Positions 12,814 through 25,097 of a stretch of 64,000 nucleotides of DNA are shown here, one piece after another. How positions within the stretch are numbered: the first letter of the stretch is position 1; every line of letters starts with the position of its first letter. The notes below the pieces were generated by a model. The model worked only from the letters and a program-made list of their open reading frames with translations. It searched no databases and was not told where the DNA came from. Source of the DNA: Phoronis australis (lineage: Eukaryota > Phoronida > Phoronidae); assembly GCA_002633005.1 (NCBI GenBank), contig NMRA01000076.1:996748-1060747 (forward strand), in the 5' to 3' direction. The position numbers were made by a program, and so were the translations under genes.

Positions 12814-15800
12814 TTATAAAGTTTCAGTCTCTACCTTAGTTTTTCTTGAACCATTCTCACTTGTGGTAGACTGATCGGAGGCCTCGTGATGACTTGAAGA
12901 AATTGTTGTCTTTGTTGCTCTGAAATGTAAACAAGAATAAATAAATAAAAGCATCACCAGGGAGAGTTTTCCAACTAATAAGGCACGTTACTCGGTCTAG
13001 AGCAACTTGTCCCCGCTCAGCAAACTGTCCACACCACACACAGCACCTTGCGACAAGACGGAAATTATCACTCTCCACAAGCAAATCTTTGCAAAAAGCA
13101 GTTGATTTCTTGGGATGCACTGGTTCAGTCAAGATTCTGGACATTTCGCTATCTTGAGTTAGCCAAACGCAAAGTGAACAGAGATGCTGCATTTTGCCCC
13201 GTTGAGCTGGCTAAAACATGAAAATCAAGTTAGGCGTTTTACTCTCGTAAAATATGTGCCATGGTACTCATTTACGTGATAGGATATTATTTTCATTACC
13301 AACTTAAGTTACAGGGCTTGTGTACATTACGCCGTTTTCAATTCACAATTTTCAGCTTTACCAACCCCAATAAACTCTGAAGCATGTTCTTATGTCGCTG
13401 GTGGTTTCGATGCTCTTTATTAGTAACGGAAATGGAATTTTATGACGGTAAGGAATACTAAAAGACTGATTTTACAAGAGTAAACCTCTGATTCAATTTT
13501 CGTTTTCAGCAAGTTAAACAGGACAAAACATGAAAGTGTTAAGATTAAACGAAAATGACACGCAAACGAAAGCATACTAATTATGTACTAAGTAACTGTG
13601 TTACAATAAGGTCGGGTAAGTTGTTGCATCTGTGGCCAAATACCCCAGCACAAACAGCGTAGTACACTAACGACAACTCATTCCAAGAGTAACTTATAAT
13701 GTGGAGAGCACTTGAAAATACAGTCTGTTCTACACCTTTTTACCAAATCAGCACAGGTATGTCATCCCCTATTCTTTATATATTCAATACATATAAGCCC
13801 AACCAATCAGGTACAAAACCCCCTCCCCCCAATTAGTCTCGCATATAAGCCCAAGAGTTTGGTACAGTGTATAATCTCACCCTGTCTCATATCTCACTCA
13901 ACAATAAATCAAATTCTTCCCACCCACGCCTTGTCACAAGGGGAAGTAGCACAAACCTGCCTAGAAAAAACAGATCCCAACAGTGCTCATTCATCAAATG
14001 TAACATACAAGTGTTTGGACTCGTACGTGAATGTACAGAAGAAGCCCAATTGGTTTGAACATGGGCTTATACCAGAGCAGCTACCATAGCGTGAGCCACA
14101 CTGTATGGCAAAAAGTGAAATTTCCAACCCACAGTAAGGAAACATTAACCTCATTACTTGCCTGCTTTTATTGTGCAGTTCCAATGAAACAATTCTGGTG
14201 ATTAATTCTGTACACAGAAACACGGTCAAAAGAGTAACTATGCTTCAAGAAAGCATCACTTATAACAATTACGCATAAATTAGACATTAAAGTTGAAAAT
14301 TAATTTGTCATATCACCCACTTCATTCTTATAGAACTTTTTACACACTGATTCTGAATTCACTGGAACCTCTTCTCATTAAGTCTCAACTGTCTTTCCTC
14401 TTTTTATTCATCGATTCCTAATTAATCATCACTTGAAGCACTACTCAAAAAGTCTTAAAGTTTTCCTAATTTGTTTCTGAAGTACGAATTTCTTCTTACC
14501 TGGGCTTAGGTTTGAATGCTTTAGTTCGGACACCACCATTTGGCTGTTCCGATGCAAAACTAGCCTTGTATGTACCGTGTAGATCTCCATTCATTCGAGT
14601 CTGTGAACTTCTGTCAAAGTTCCATACAGTATTTCTATTTTGGGAAGAGTGATGACCTTTAAACTCTTTCCAGTCACCAGATCCATCTTCTGTCGAACTT
14701 TGAAAGTTAAAGGATGTCTTTGAGTGATGACTAGTACCAGTGGGGTTGTGGATAAGGTCGTTTAAAATTTGCTTACGCCTCGTCGCACTGTCTTCGCGTC
14801 GAGATGATGCGTAGTCCCTCCTAGTGTTATTTTGGAGAACCGTGGTGTTAGGGTACTCTGTCATATCTTCATCATCATCGGATTGTAAGAAAGAATTCAA
14901 TCTTGTGACCTGCTGGGAGAAACTAGGGTCCTGCTGTCTCTTGTGTGTTCTGCTGAAGACTTTGTCAGAGATTTCGTCAGTTGGAGAGTAGGCAGGGGCT
15001 CTCATGCCTGGAGCCGGAGTGGTTGTGAAGTTACGATCACACACCACCTAGGAATAGACAATAAATGGTCCTTAACTGAGTAAAATATAATCGTAGAAGA
15101 GATCATTTCTCAACAATGACAACAATGATAGAATAATAATATGCAATTGAACATAATTATTTAGTAGTGATAGAATCAGTAATTGTAACAATGAACCAAT
15201 GTCATCTGCACACAAGCCCTGGGAGTGCACTATATTTAGCAGACGACACTTTCGGGGTCAAAATCATATCAAATGATTTTCCCCATTACACACTTAGCAG
15301 TGCACATGTACCAAAAGAAATCGACATTACGCACCACAATATAGGGCTTACTGATGTGGGTAAAAAATGGCATATGAATAAACAAAGCTCGCTTTTTCCA
15401 TTCACCACAACTAGTGTTTGGTTTGTACTCCTGACTTTCAAATTGTTGCACATCCGACTGTGGGTAAATTTTTGTAAATCTAACATTCATAAGACACCTA
15501 CCTTACCTGCTGCGCCTGTTTAAAAGGAACACACAATCTAATGAATTTATTCAAATCACCCTCCAGATATTGCAACTAAGAAGTCAGTCGTTGATTTCAA
15601 AACTTAACGCTCGTGACACATGCTTGCCATTTGCTTAACTTTACTGTTTGGTTGAGCAACATCTTTCGTAAGAGGGTGACAAAATTTGCTCAGAATTTTG
15701 GTTAGTTGGTAATAAAATACTCAAAACTTAGTAAATAAAGAAGTCAAACCACTTCAGGGGCCTAATTCATCAAGACTTTCTTACTTTGCTTTTATCTTCT

Positions 15801-18800
15801 GACTTTAACCAAAAGACAGAAATCTGACTACGAATAGCTAAAAGTTGAATTTTTGTTTTTTCCTTTTCTCGAAATGCTCTGCCTTCTGTCTATTTGAGCA
15901 TATTACTGGTTTCTGACTTTTGGCTTTGAGTTGTGGGCAGATTTTTGACATTCAACCTCAACCTGATTTCTCACAAAATTGGCACAGCCACCTCTAGACA
16001 GAGGTTTGGTGAGATCCAAAAGACTAAAGACTATTGAAGTCTCCTCGAGAAACAAGACCTCGGTAATATGTTGTGAACTGTGAAAAAAATTTGTAAAGAA
16101 AGCAAGTTGCGTCTATAATCGGAACATGGAATGCCTCTATATGCATGACACTTGAGAAAAACACATTGTTCCACATGTGTTTACATGTGGAGTTAACACG
16201 GTACATGAATTTTATAATTATACAGCTTTGAAATGAGGCTCAGGAAAGAAGTGCCACTTTAAATAATCTGTTGTGCTCCTATTCACAGACCTGGTGAGAG
16301 ACTAGTTGAATCATGGGGAATACGAGACCGCAGAATTCACAAGGCAGTTCTATCAGATCGTCTTCTGGGTCACCATTTCTATGTACATCAGTTTCATAGT
16401 CTCCATGCCTACAGGAAAAACAGACAAGTTTACAATTCGCAGTCATTGAAGTCAAGCCTGGGGTCTGCTCTGTCAAAAGTGATTTACACTCAAGTCAAAA
16501 ATTTAGTCTTGCATTCCCATGTCACAATTACTGCGTAGAAATAATGCAACTTTTCTCCGTAAGCAGCAGTTATGGATTATTCTCAGATACTTTGTACTTT
16601 TGCAACAGAGTTTTAATTATTTTCAGAAACAGTTGGGTGGAAAGTAAGATCAAATTTGTGAGTCAAGTCACTTTTCATGAAACAGATACTTCGCTTGTAA
16701 TACAATTATAATGCTTGCAGTTGTCAGTAATTGACAAAACAACATTATTATCCTTTCAAATTGAAATTGCAGAATTACGTGATGACGTGTAATCAGTCAA
16801 TTATTTTGCAGAATATTGGGCAATACTCTGATATAAAGTGCCCATATTTTGAGAACCCATTAATGCTTGTTATTCAGTCGAGAAAACTAGTTTCTCAAAA
16901 TGCGGGCACATCATACCAGATCATTGCTGAATATTGAATCAAGCACAACACAGCACAGCAAAATGCAAAGAACATTCACCATTTTCTTACATGTGTGATA
17001 ATTAGTTTACCTACAAGGTGCATATAATACGTTGCATAATTTCACGAGTGTCAAATCTAAACATTCAGGAAGTTTGCAGTCCATTCATCGAGATGCTTTA
17101 TCCCTAAAATCCATCAAACATAAAGTAATTACAACAGAGGGTGGAATTTCCAATAACGAAAAAAAAAAAAGTTTCCAGGTGACGTATCGTTAATAAGTTT
17201 GTGTGATAGAAATATTTTTGTGTTATAAAATTTAAGCAAAATAAACGTCTTTGCATGGATAAAGTAAAAAAGTAGTAAACAAGAAAGAGGAAACCGGAAA
17301 TCAAATAAGAGGAAATCGAAACCAAAAGAGGAAACCCTCCTAAAAGAGGAACATTCCAAGTCCTGTTATAAGAAACGCTTAGACTGGACTGGTTGGTTTC
17401 TAATCCAATACTATGACTAATTGCACCTTATCACAAAACTTAATGTGTGCTTCATACGAGAATGTCTTACCAGTCACTGAGAACTATTATCTAGTTCTGA
17501 TAACAAGCATTGATGGGGGACACTTAGAATCCTAGTAAAGTGACGTCATGCATCAGTAACTCACCAGTCATTATACTGGTCCCTGTAGACAGGTACACTT
17601 GGATGTACATCAAGGGGCGGAGACGGAGAATCTGCGAATCTGGGTTTATTGTATCGAACTCGTTGGTGAGCAAGTTCAGGATTGCAGCCACTCTACAGGT
17701 AAAATGAAATATGACAGATTGCAACATCGTATCAAACTCATTTCTGAAACACTACAGCATTGAAGATGGTTTCCAACATGGCAAAGGGCATGCTTTGGTG
17801 GACAAAAACAAATATTTCGCTTGACTTCAGATTATGTAGGACCCTATAAAAGGGCCAAATTTGGTTGACTCTGGAACACCATAACTCAGAAATGGCTGAT
17901 CCAATTCTTCTGAAACTTTCAGAAAACTATCAGAATGGTTTATGCCCCGATCTCAAAGACTATTAGGAATTGTTCTTAAAACGTTCCACTTAAACATGAT
18001 AAATCTTTGAAGCTACACAATGAGTGCCAATGCTCAAAATTTATAATAAAAGCCATTAGAAGAGATCAAACTTACTTTGAAAATTACCAAAAAATGAAAA
18101 AATGAAGAGCAATAACCCCCCCCGACTACATGTCAGTTGATCCAATAGACTTCAGAATAGACTGCACACAGCCAACATTACGCAACATTCTGTTTGGTTT
18201 CACTGTTAATTAATAATAAATAAATACTGATTGAGTGGCAATACAATGGTGACCACTTGGCAGCATTACAAGCAAGCTGACTTGGCTTGGGAAACAGTGC
18301 ATATTTGATATTTCAACTCATATCTGAATTGCAAATTGTTTGCCTCAATTATTGCAGTCTTACAAAATCAATGGTTGACTAATCCAAGACAATTTAGTAC
18401 GGGCACTTTGGAAATACTCCTCTGTCGTTGTATCACTTGCTTTATTACCTGGTGCAGGATCAAGTCATCTGCAGCACACAGCTCACCACAGAATTCACAT
18501 GGCAACACGAAGTCATCCTCTACAGCGCCTAGCAACATACACTGACTTTAGCTCATGTTCACTGATTAGAATGGCAAACATCTAACATTACCAACATGTG
18601 CCAGGATTCAGTATGGAGATGGTGAAAGGAGTACGCGTGAAGCACTTCTCCAAAAAATGCAAGGCAAGCAGTCAGACAAGGTTTTTAAAAATGACACAGA
18701 ATGTTGGTTTAAAGGGGCAAATTGTTCAAAAAATTACTTTCGCTAGACCACTCAATGCTACGAAACTGGTCTTACTGAGTCTGTTCTTTAATGCTCAGAT

Positions 18801-21800
18801 GCTCAGATGAAAGACGTTTTTTTGGTCTACGAAAGAACCTACAGTATGTTTGAAATTGATGCTATGTCCAGCACAAAGAATACCTGTCATAGCAAGCCAA
18901 GACCCAAGCAATAATGAACCACCAGTTCTGTCTAATCTCCAGAAATTCCCATTTATCAAAAACATAGCGTTACTGATCACACCATTGATTTCTAGCAATT
19001 CTATCTTCCTCAGAAAATTTGCTGCCATATTACATGTATGAAAACACGAAATCTGAATAAGAGAAAATATGAGACCAGTTAGTGAGTGACATAACTCAAA
19101 AGCTGGTTTTTTGAAGAAAACTGTGGTGAGATTAGTACCGAAAAATTTGTAACAGGTATCAAACAGCAAGACTAACATGGGCACGGAGAGGTTGAAATTC
19201 TTCAATATTTCTGCACTGTATTCTCCATAATAAGTGTCCACTTTAAAAACACCCCAACTTGTATTAATCAGATACATACCTTGATGATTACCTGATTCTT
19301 CCAATGAAAGATCTTGCATCAAGTGTCTTGCCAACAAGTCTGTCTCATTTTCATCATCTAGAGGTGAGATTTCACTTGATAGTACATTATAGTTTACAAC
19401 TAACATTACATGACAAATGCACATGGTAATCACACAAAAGCCCATGGTAATTGGACTAAATTATCATTCCTGTCATGAGGGCTACTTCTGTTAACAACAA
19501 AAATGACTGGTAATACCTATTATGGCATCACAAATCTAATTACAGAATGACTTAGCCACCTTGCAAAGCTTCTGATAACTCCTTGTTCACTACCCTTCAT
19601 AGGGGAACGCTAAGTTGTCATTGAATACGGCTTCTGCCTCACCATCATAATAACAGAGAATTCAAGTTCATTTTGCCTGAGTAGTTTTCGTGTGTTAAGA
19701 AGGCAGCAACGAGGAGACGCCCAGATGTCTAGAAACCAGCAAGGAATGGACTGAGCCATTCAAAATGTGCTTCGTGCATCAGTCACTCCAACCATTCCTC
19801 AGATATCTTCTAGATGTCCAGGAGCTGGTTGTGTAATAGCTACGCAGACAATTAACATTATTTTCATAATTTTTACAAGACAAATAATATGGTACAAGAA
19901 ATGTGGTGCGGTGATCCTAAGGAATCTCATGTCACAACCAAATATCGAATACACTTAACATTTTTTTTTATATCATAAGCAGAAATTAACAATATTCCAC
20001 TTATTGTTAAGGATTCATTGTCATTCAATTTATGACTAAATCACTTATAAATTGTTGTTGTAGATGGTTAGAGAATGGTGGAGAATGGTCTTTCACATGA
20101 TCAAGGTTCTTAGGACAACAAAATGTGACAGTAACTAAACAGAGACATCCAAGTCTAACTAAATTACTGTCTACCAACACGTTCACAGGAAACGAATGAA
20201 CATTCTACCAACATGGTCACAGGAAAGGAATTAATATTCTACAGGAAACAAATGAACAAATAATGTCTTTCACTGCAGAAGAAAAATGCAGTAATCAGTT
20301 AGAGCTATAGTTAATTTCCTTTTTGTTAATTTCTCCCACAGAAATAATTGTATTACCATGCCTGTCCAGGGTTAGGCCCAGGACATTTAAATCAAGAAGC
20401 TAAAAAACCAAGGGACAGGCATAAAATTGAATGCAACAAAACATGATTTTATCACTTCTAGGGTGGGTGTTCAGCCAAACATGGGTCTAAAATCAAACAC
20501 ATACAATATATGTGTTATGTGCTTGAGTCATATTTACTATTAAGGACGTCATGTCCCTCACACCAACCTTGCATAACATCCCTTTGCACAGGTACAGTGG
20601 CAGGGGCAGCCTTCTGCTTTCTTGGTTGAGGATGTTGCCCAGTTGTCTTCACTGTTGTAGCTGCCCTATTCTTGCTAGATTGTTCTGTTTTTCGTCTACC
20701 AGCAAGCTCACTCTCACGCACCCTCAGTCTCGGTTGAGGTCGACCATGCCTCATTTCACTCATAACAGGCACCCCCATGCCGTAATGAGAATACAGACCG
20801 GGTCCCCCATGCTGCGGGAATCCATTCCCAACAGGATTGAGCATTCTGCTCACTTCGCTTCTGACAAAGGAGGAGGAGAAATCGGGAGGGAAGTCGTCGA
20901 CAAACGGATGAGAGGATCCGGTGTTGTCATCGTCCGGTTTCACCACTCTCTGCGTAGGGTAAGTACAACCTGACCCCTCATGTTTCTCCATATCTTTCAA
21001 CATGACGTATTGGTCACATTTCTCACACTTCTCTGTTCTACTGCCACAGGCATCCTGGTGTTGAGTCAACTCATCGAATGGAAAAAAGAGTTCGCAGTAT
21101 GGACACGTGACATTGCGTTTCTTACAGGAGTTCTCCTATTTGAAATATAAATTGTTTGTTGAATTAGAAATCGATGCAGCTTGCTGAAAAAAAAAACAAA
21201 AAAAAAACATAGAAATAAACACATAAGGCCAATTTTAAAAAGTCTATTTCAGAAAGAAGTCAATATTCAAAGGATCTAATGCTATCTCCATTGATATAGA
21301 ATTATTGCAGAGTTAGGCAAACTATTGTATTTTTATGCATATGCAAGTTGTACAAGTGTTACCAAAGCCAAGACAATACAAAATTACCATTATTTGAAGT
21401 TATGCCATGGTTTAAAAGTATGCCTTGGAGATTGCTGAAATAGCTTGTCAGGTACACTCAACAGCAAAAATTCATTGTTTTATAAAAATCACATTCCGCG
21501 AGATGGCAAATAATAATACTAATAATAAAATGCTGTGCACATAACAAAAGCTGAATGGGCCTCTTTAAGTGGAATTTATGCCATGGTTAAAAAGATCTTT
21601 AATACCTTGCAGTGTCTTTTTTGTCTAGCTGTCATTCAGACAAAGTAAGCTCAATGAGTCATCTTGTTTAGTATAATAAAAGTGTGACTGAAAATCAGAA
21701 CAACTGCACAAGGAGCACTAGACACATGCTGATCTGCTTCATTTTGCCGATTCTCTGATGGGAAAATACTCATAGTTTTACATTAGTTCATAAGTGCCAC

Positions 21801-24672
21801 TGACTGACAGTTGTACACCAAGCCACAACAGGTGACGAAAGAAACCATTTACAACTGGCAGACAGCGTGTTTATCCAAAATTGGCAGAACAATACACACG
21901 AGAAGTATATCAACTTCAAACTGCAGCTAATTAAAGATAACCATTAGTTTAAACATGGGCAGTGGCACTGACAAAGTTGCATGGAGTAATGTTGTATAAA
22001 CTGCAGATATTAAGTCTTTGCTACAACATCATAAGTGCCTTGAATGACATTGGCATATTTTATGTTTTCCCCAATGTTGTGGCATAAACCGATAACAGCA
22101 TCATCCTTGCACATATCTTATGATTGGGGAAACAAAACTAAAATTTACGCTTAAACAAGATTGCTTTAAACAGAAAATGAAGTTCAAAAACACTTCTGAT
22201 CGATAATCAAAAGTACCACAAGTCAAGAAGACAGTTTTGTTTTGTATGGAAAAGGCTGAACAAAAAATAAATAACAGATTGTGCTTCTTAGACCAAAACC
22301 TTATGTTCTTCAATATCGCCCTTTTCAACATCTTGCTTGCATATATCACATTTGATCTTCTCGTGGTATTCTGTGAAGTGTTCCTTCAACTCATCCCTCG
22401 GTACAGGCTCACTACATAGCTCACACAAGACTAGTTTCCTTTTGCAATGAACCTCGTGCATAACAAAGTTAGCACTGGCGATGTCTTTTTTACTGAAAAG
22501 TAGAAAGATAGATGGGTAACAGTTGTTTCATGGTCACAGCATCCTGTGACTGGTGAATCCCAATTAGGAATCTAAGCAAGAAAGGAGTGGGTAAACAGTG
22601 GATCTACAAAGGAGCCCCGTTTTATTTTACAATTCTTCAGGTCTTATTTCTAAAAAAAAAACACTTTCCAACATTTTTCTATCTTTCAAAGTTTGATTAG
22701 CTTGCTGGAAATAATGGAAAGTTTACCAAACTGATGTTACTCTTTTCAAACAATAACCAAAACAATGCCATCTGCTTCATGAATGGCAGCAACAATGCCT
22801 GTGAAAACAATTTAAGTCTTCCTTTGTTTTAATGATTTAATGATGTCACGGCAGTGCCCAATCATTGCGCAGAAAGTATTTCCCATAACCAAGCCTCTAA
22901 CGGCTAAACCAATTAGCTCCACCTTGAGCCTTGGGGATGAGGCTGATGTTCTGCACCTTTGTATCAGAATTTTCATCAAAGACAAAACAACAAAAACTAT
23001 TTCTGCAAATTTAATGTGTTTAATCCACAGCCCCAGTGTAGCACTGTGCTGCAATACCAAAGGCCTTAGGGGCTAACCCATTCATTACAACTAAGAATGA
23101 CTCACTGCCAGTATAGGCTTAATTTTACATGTGTGTGTAAACAATGGTATGCAACTGTAAACACTTACAGCAAAGTGTTCTATTAGGTTATATAATGTTT
23201 CATTACTTTCAGGTAAGTCACAGAACACGGACTTGCCAAAAGTCACGAAGTTATGTCTGAACTTTTAACCAATGGGAATGTAACCTAACGGACATGAATG
23301 TCAAAATGTATCTTAGACCAGTCTTTTCAACTAGCTGTTAATTACCATTTCTGAATGGCCTTGAATTGTTTGGAAGTGAATCCAGACTACAAGTTTTCAG
23401 TTTTGAGTTTTTCTATGAACACGTTGAAGTTAATGACATTTGATTGCCAAAGTTTCAGACTTTTCTGAGAACACTGATTAAATTTTTCAGCCATTATTGA
23501 TAGCCACCAAGGACATGATGGCTTACAGTTATGGGATTTTCTTACCCCCAAACCAAGGTTCATGATTGGTTTCGATGTATAACATAAAAAAGTTTTTTTT
23601 AGGTTAAGTAGGGCCCTACAAAAATGCCCTAATTTGGCTAACTTCGTAACGGCATCTTAAGAGATGGCTGATTGGATTCTAATCAAATGTTTTATAGCAT
23701 ATTAGCTGTTCGCCAAAACCCTACTATGGCTTGTTTTTGAAATGTTTCCGTTTTGCACGAGGGCCACAACATTTTTTAGATTTAATCGGGAACTTTCCAT
23801 CAAATGAAACTCAGGAACGATGGCGTTACCTTGCTATGAATGTAAGTTAATCTTTTTTACTAAAGTCAACTAAAAAGGCATAACGTACTTGACCTACTGC
23901 CGACAGATTGGCATACAGATGAATTAACTTGAAAGTCTACAGGCTTTAAACTTTCACAAAATAAAGACTTTTGCAGAAAATTATGCAGGTATTAATGCAA
24001 ATAAATTGTCAATGAGATCCAACAAGCCTTGCATAATCTTAATTTGAATTTAAACTGACAGCATGATTTTACAAATTATGATTCGGTAAACCCAGCCAAA
24101 GAAAGTTCAAAGCATTGGTAAATGATGAAGGTTCCTACCCGTTATTTAGTGGAGGAAACTAGTTCTCAGTTGAGGTTCACCCAGGAGTTAATTACCTGAG
24201 CTGATAACTTATTGTAAACAATTAGTCTCTATGTCATGGATAGGCAATTATGATAGGTCTACAATGACTCTAGTATGGGCTAGAAGTTGAAGCCTAACTT
24301 AGCCTAGCCTAGGCTAAGGTTAAACCAGCCAAGCCTAGGCCCATGACATGTCAATTTTCTAGCACTTAGTCGGTGGTCAATTTTTAAAACTATTAAAATA
24401 GTGGCGCTGTGGGTGATCGAAGATTGCGAGCAGCATAGGGTACAAAAACATGAGTCGTGGACATCATATAACGAAACGCGTTTTTCTTGGAAATTGATGC
24501 CGGGAAATGTAGGCTTCGTACAAGTAATAGACACAAGACTCTTGTCAAGAGACCAATCGACAGTTGCCAGAGTTCGTCTGAACTTCGTATTCATCACCTA
24601 CGAAAGCAGTCTAACCACCAACCTAACGTCTTACCAATTACTACAATATTCAGTTTCGACTGAATCGTCCAT
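12814..24672 (-). CDS. TRAFD1: TRAF-type zinc-finger domain protein 1-like (FLN29), 8 exons
   Basis: Coding exons in transcript order: 24672-24635, 22492-22300, 21135-20568, 18528-18449, 17692-17565, 16408-16291, 15047-14500 and 12919-12814. All have GT-AG borders and compatible phases; they sum to 1779 nt, 592 aa, close to vertebrate TRAFD1 (about 580). The order is an N-terminal C2HC finger (C10, C13, H25, C29), further TRAF-type fingers through exon 3, a long linker, two separate LPCEFC motifs (residues 275-280 and 357-362), and a low-complexity basic C-terminus. In vertebrates TRAFD1 is a cytoplasmic negative-feedback regulator of TLR and RIG-I signalling; that role here is inferred from orthology. 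The donors of exon 2 (GTTTTG) and exon 6 (GTCTGT) are weak by consensus, but both keep frame and homology. The gene is divergent from TIMM10. Confidence 0.93.
16291..16408 (-). CDS. TRAFD1: TRAFD1-like exon 6: second LPCEFC motif
   Basis: The exon encodes GDPEDDLIELPCEFCGLVFP and ends in LVSHQ. The following exon supplies VVCD, completing the second C..C..H..C finger. Exon 5 and exon 6 join in phase 2/1 (TG + G = Trp). The donor is GTCTGTG, weaker than its neighbours. Confidence 0.92.
16830..16918. repeat. Fold-back (hairpin) repeat, copy 2
   Basis: The arms GATATAAAGTGCCC..TATTTTGAGAA and TTTCTCAAAATGCGGGCACATCATACC are inverted copies of each other and match the arms of the element at 6661-6750, including the loop motif TTGTTATTCAG..GAGAAAA. 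This copy sits in a TRAFD1-like intron. Confidence 0.6.
18449..18528 (-). CDS. TRAFD1: TRAFD1-like exon 4: first LPCEFC motif
   Basis: This 80-nt exon encodes AVEDDFVLPCEFCGELCAAD followed by DLILHQ. The C..C..H pattern and the acidic lead-in match the first of two such motifs in TRAFD1. The next exon (17692-17565) continues with SGCNPELAHQ, supplying the final cysteine. Confidence 0.92.
20568..21135 (-). CDS. TRAFD1: TRAFD1-like exon 3: last zinc finger and linker
   Basis: The exon starts after TTCAAATAG and is read as ENSCKKRNVTCPYCELFFPF, continuing with a DELTQHQDACGSRTEKCEKC segment. This aligns with the TRAFD1 region that ends in a CGARTELC-type finger. The remaining ~130 residues are a disordered P/G/R-rich linker. 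Reading on past the donor would add only about 15 residues before a stop. Splicing at CAAG|GTTGGT instead joins ..VMQG to AVEDDFVLPCEFC, matching the family's IKGAADEIMLPCEFC-type junction, which is why I chose this donor. Confidence 0.92.
22300..22492 (-). CDS. TRAFD1: TRAFD1-like exon 2: N-terminal zinc fingers
   Basis: With the two bases from exon 1 this reads CKKDIASANFVMHEVHC, then CELCSEPVPRDELKEHF..H and CDICKQDVEKGDIEEHK. These are successive C2H2/C2HC TRAF-type fingers in the same spacing as vertebrate TRAFD1. The acceptor is CTTTTCAG. The donor GTTTTGG is non-consensus but exactly preserves phase 0 into exon 3. Confidence 0.92.
24138..24175. repeat. Partial third copy of the fold-back family
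   Basis: CCCGTTATTTAGTGGAGGAA followed by ACTAGTTCTCA matches the loop and inner right arm of the two complete copies (6661-6750 and 16830-16918). The left arm is not recognisable, so this is a decayed or truncated copy. Confidence 0.35.
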
Positions 24673-25097
24673 GATGACAATGCAGAGCGTATTTTGAAGC
24701 AATCCAGAGACAACTGGACCCTGAAAGATAACGAAACCAAATTCTCGGGATTTTCCAGTGTGAAAATGTACCAAAATAGGCCAATCATTGGTCAAAGGTT
24801 AAAAGTTGATGACAGTAAAAGGATTTCGACAAATTTAAACATAAAGAGACCGTCTCACATGTACACTTATTTGCAAATAAACTTGTGAAATGTGGCTTGA
24901 ATGCTTCAATAAAGGACCTAAAGATGGATATAGGGTGATCAACATATGAAAAACGAATCGTTTTAAAAATCGATCTAAACTTTTTTCGTTCACTTCCGGT
25001 TAATCTCACATGTTGATTCACTTGCGGTGTTAGAAATTTTGAAGATATATGAATATTTGATGATTTTACAATCTTATTAGAAGTCCTCGAAAGAAAA
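24673..25097. promoter_or_regulatory. Divergent promoter region of TRAFD1-like and TIMM10
   Basis: The two start codons point away from each other with 425 bp between them, so both 5' UTRs and core promoters must fit here unless an upstream non-coding exon exists. It contains the ETS-family site CACTTCCGGT (24991-25000). Divergent pairs that include a nuclear gene for a mitochondrial protein often use ETS/GABP sites; this is family knowledge, and function here is inferred. Confidence 0.6.
24991..25000. promoter_or_regulatory. ETS/GABP (NRF-2)-type site
   Basis: CACTTCCGGT is a perfect match to the ETS consensus and lies 97 bp upstream of the TIMM10 ATG. A variant, CACTTGCGGT, follows near 25019. 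GABP/NRF-2 sites of this type drive many nuclear genes for mitochondrial proteins. Confidence 0.5.

Noticed and set aside
18795-19445. 216-codon minus-strand frame, the longest intact non-repeat ORF outside exons
   Set aside because: It lies in a TRAFD1-like intron, shows no domain I recognise and has AT-driven hydrophobic composition. A nested single-exon gene cannot be excluded but is unsupported.
20515-21069. Reading exon 3 of the TRAFD1-like gene through to a stop at 20515
   Set aside because: This would end the protein before both LPCEFC fingers. Splicing at 20568 gives exact phase and the family's conserved junction. An unspliced short isoform remains possible.
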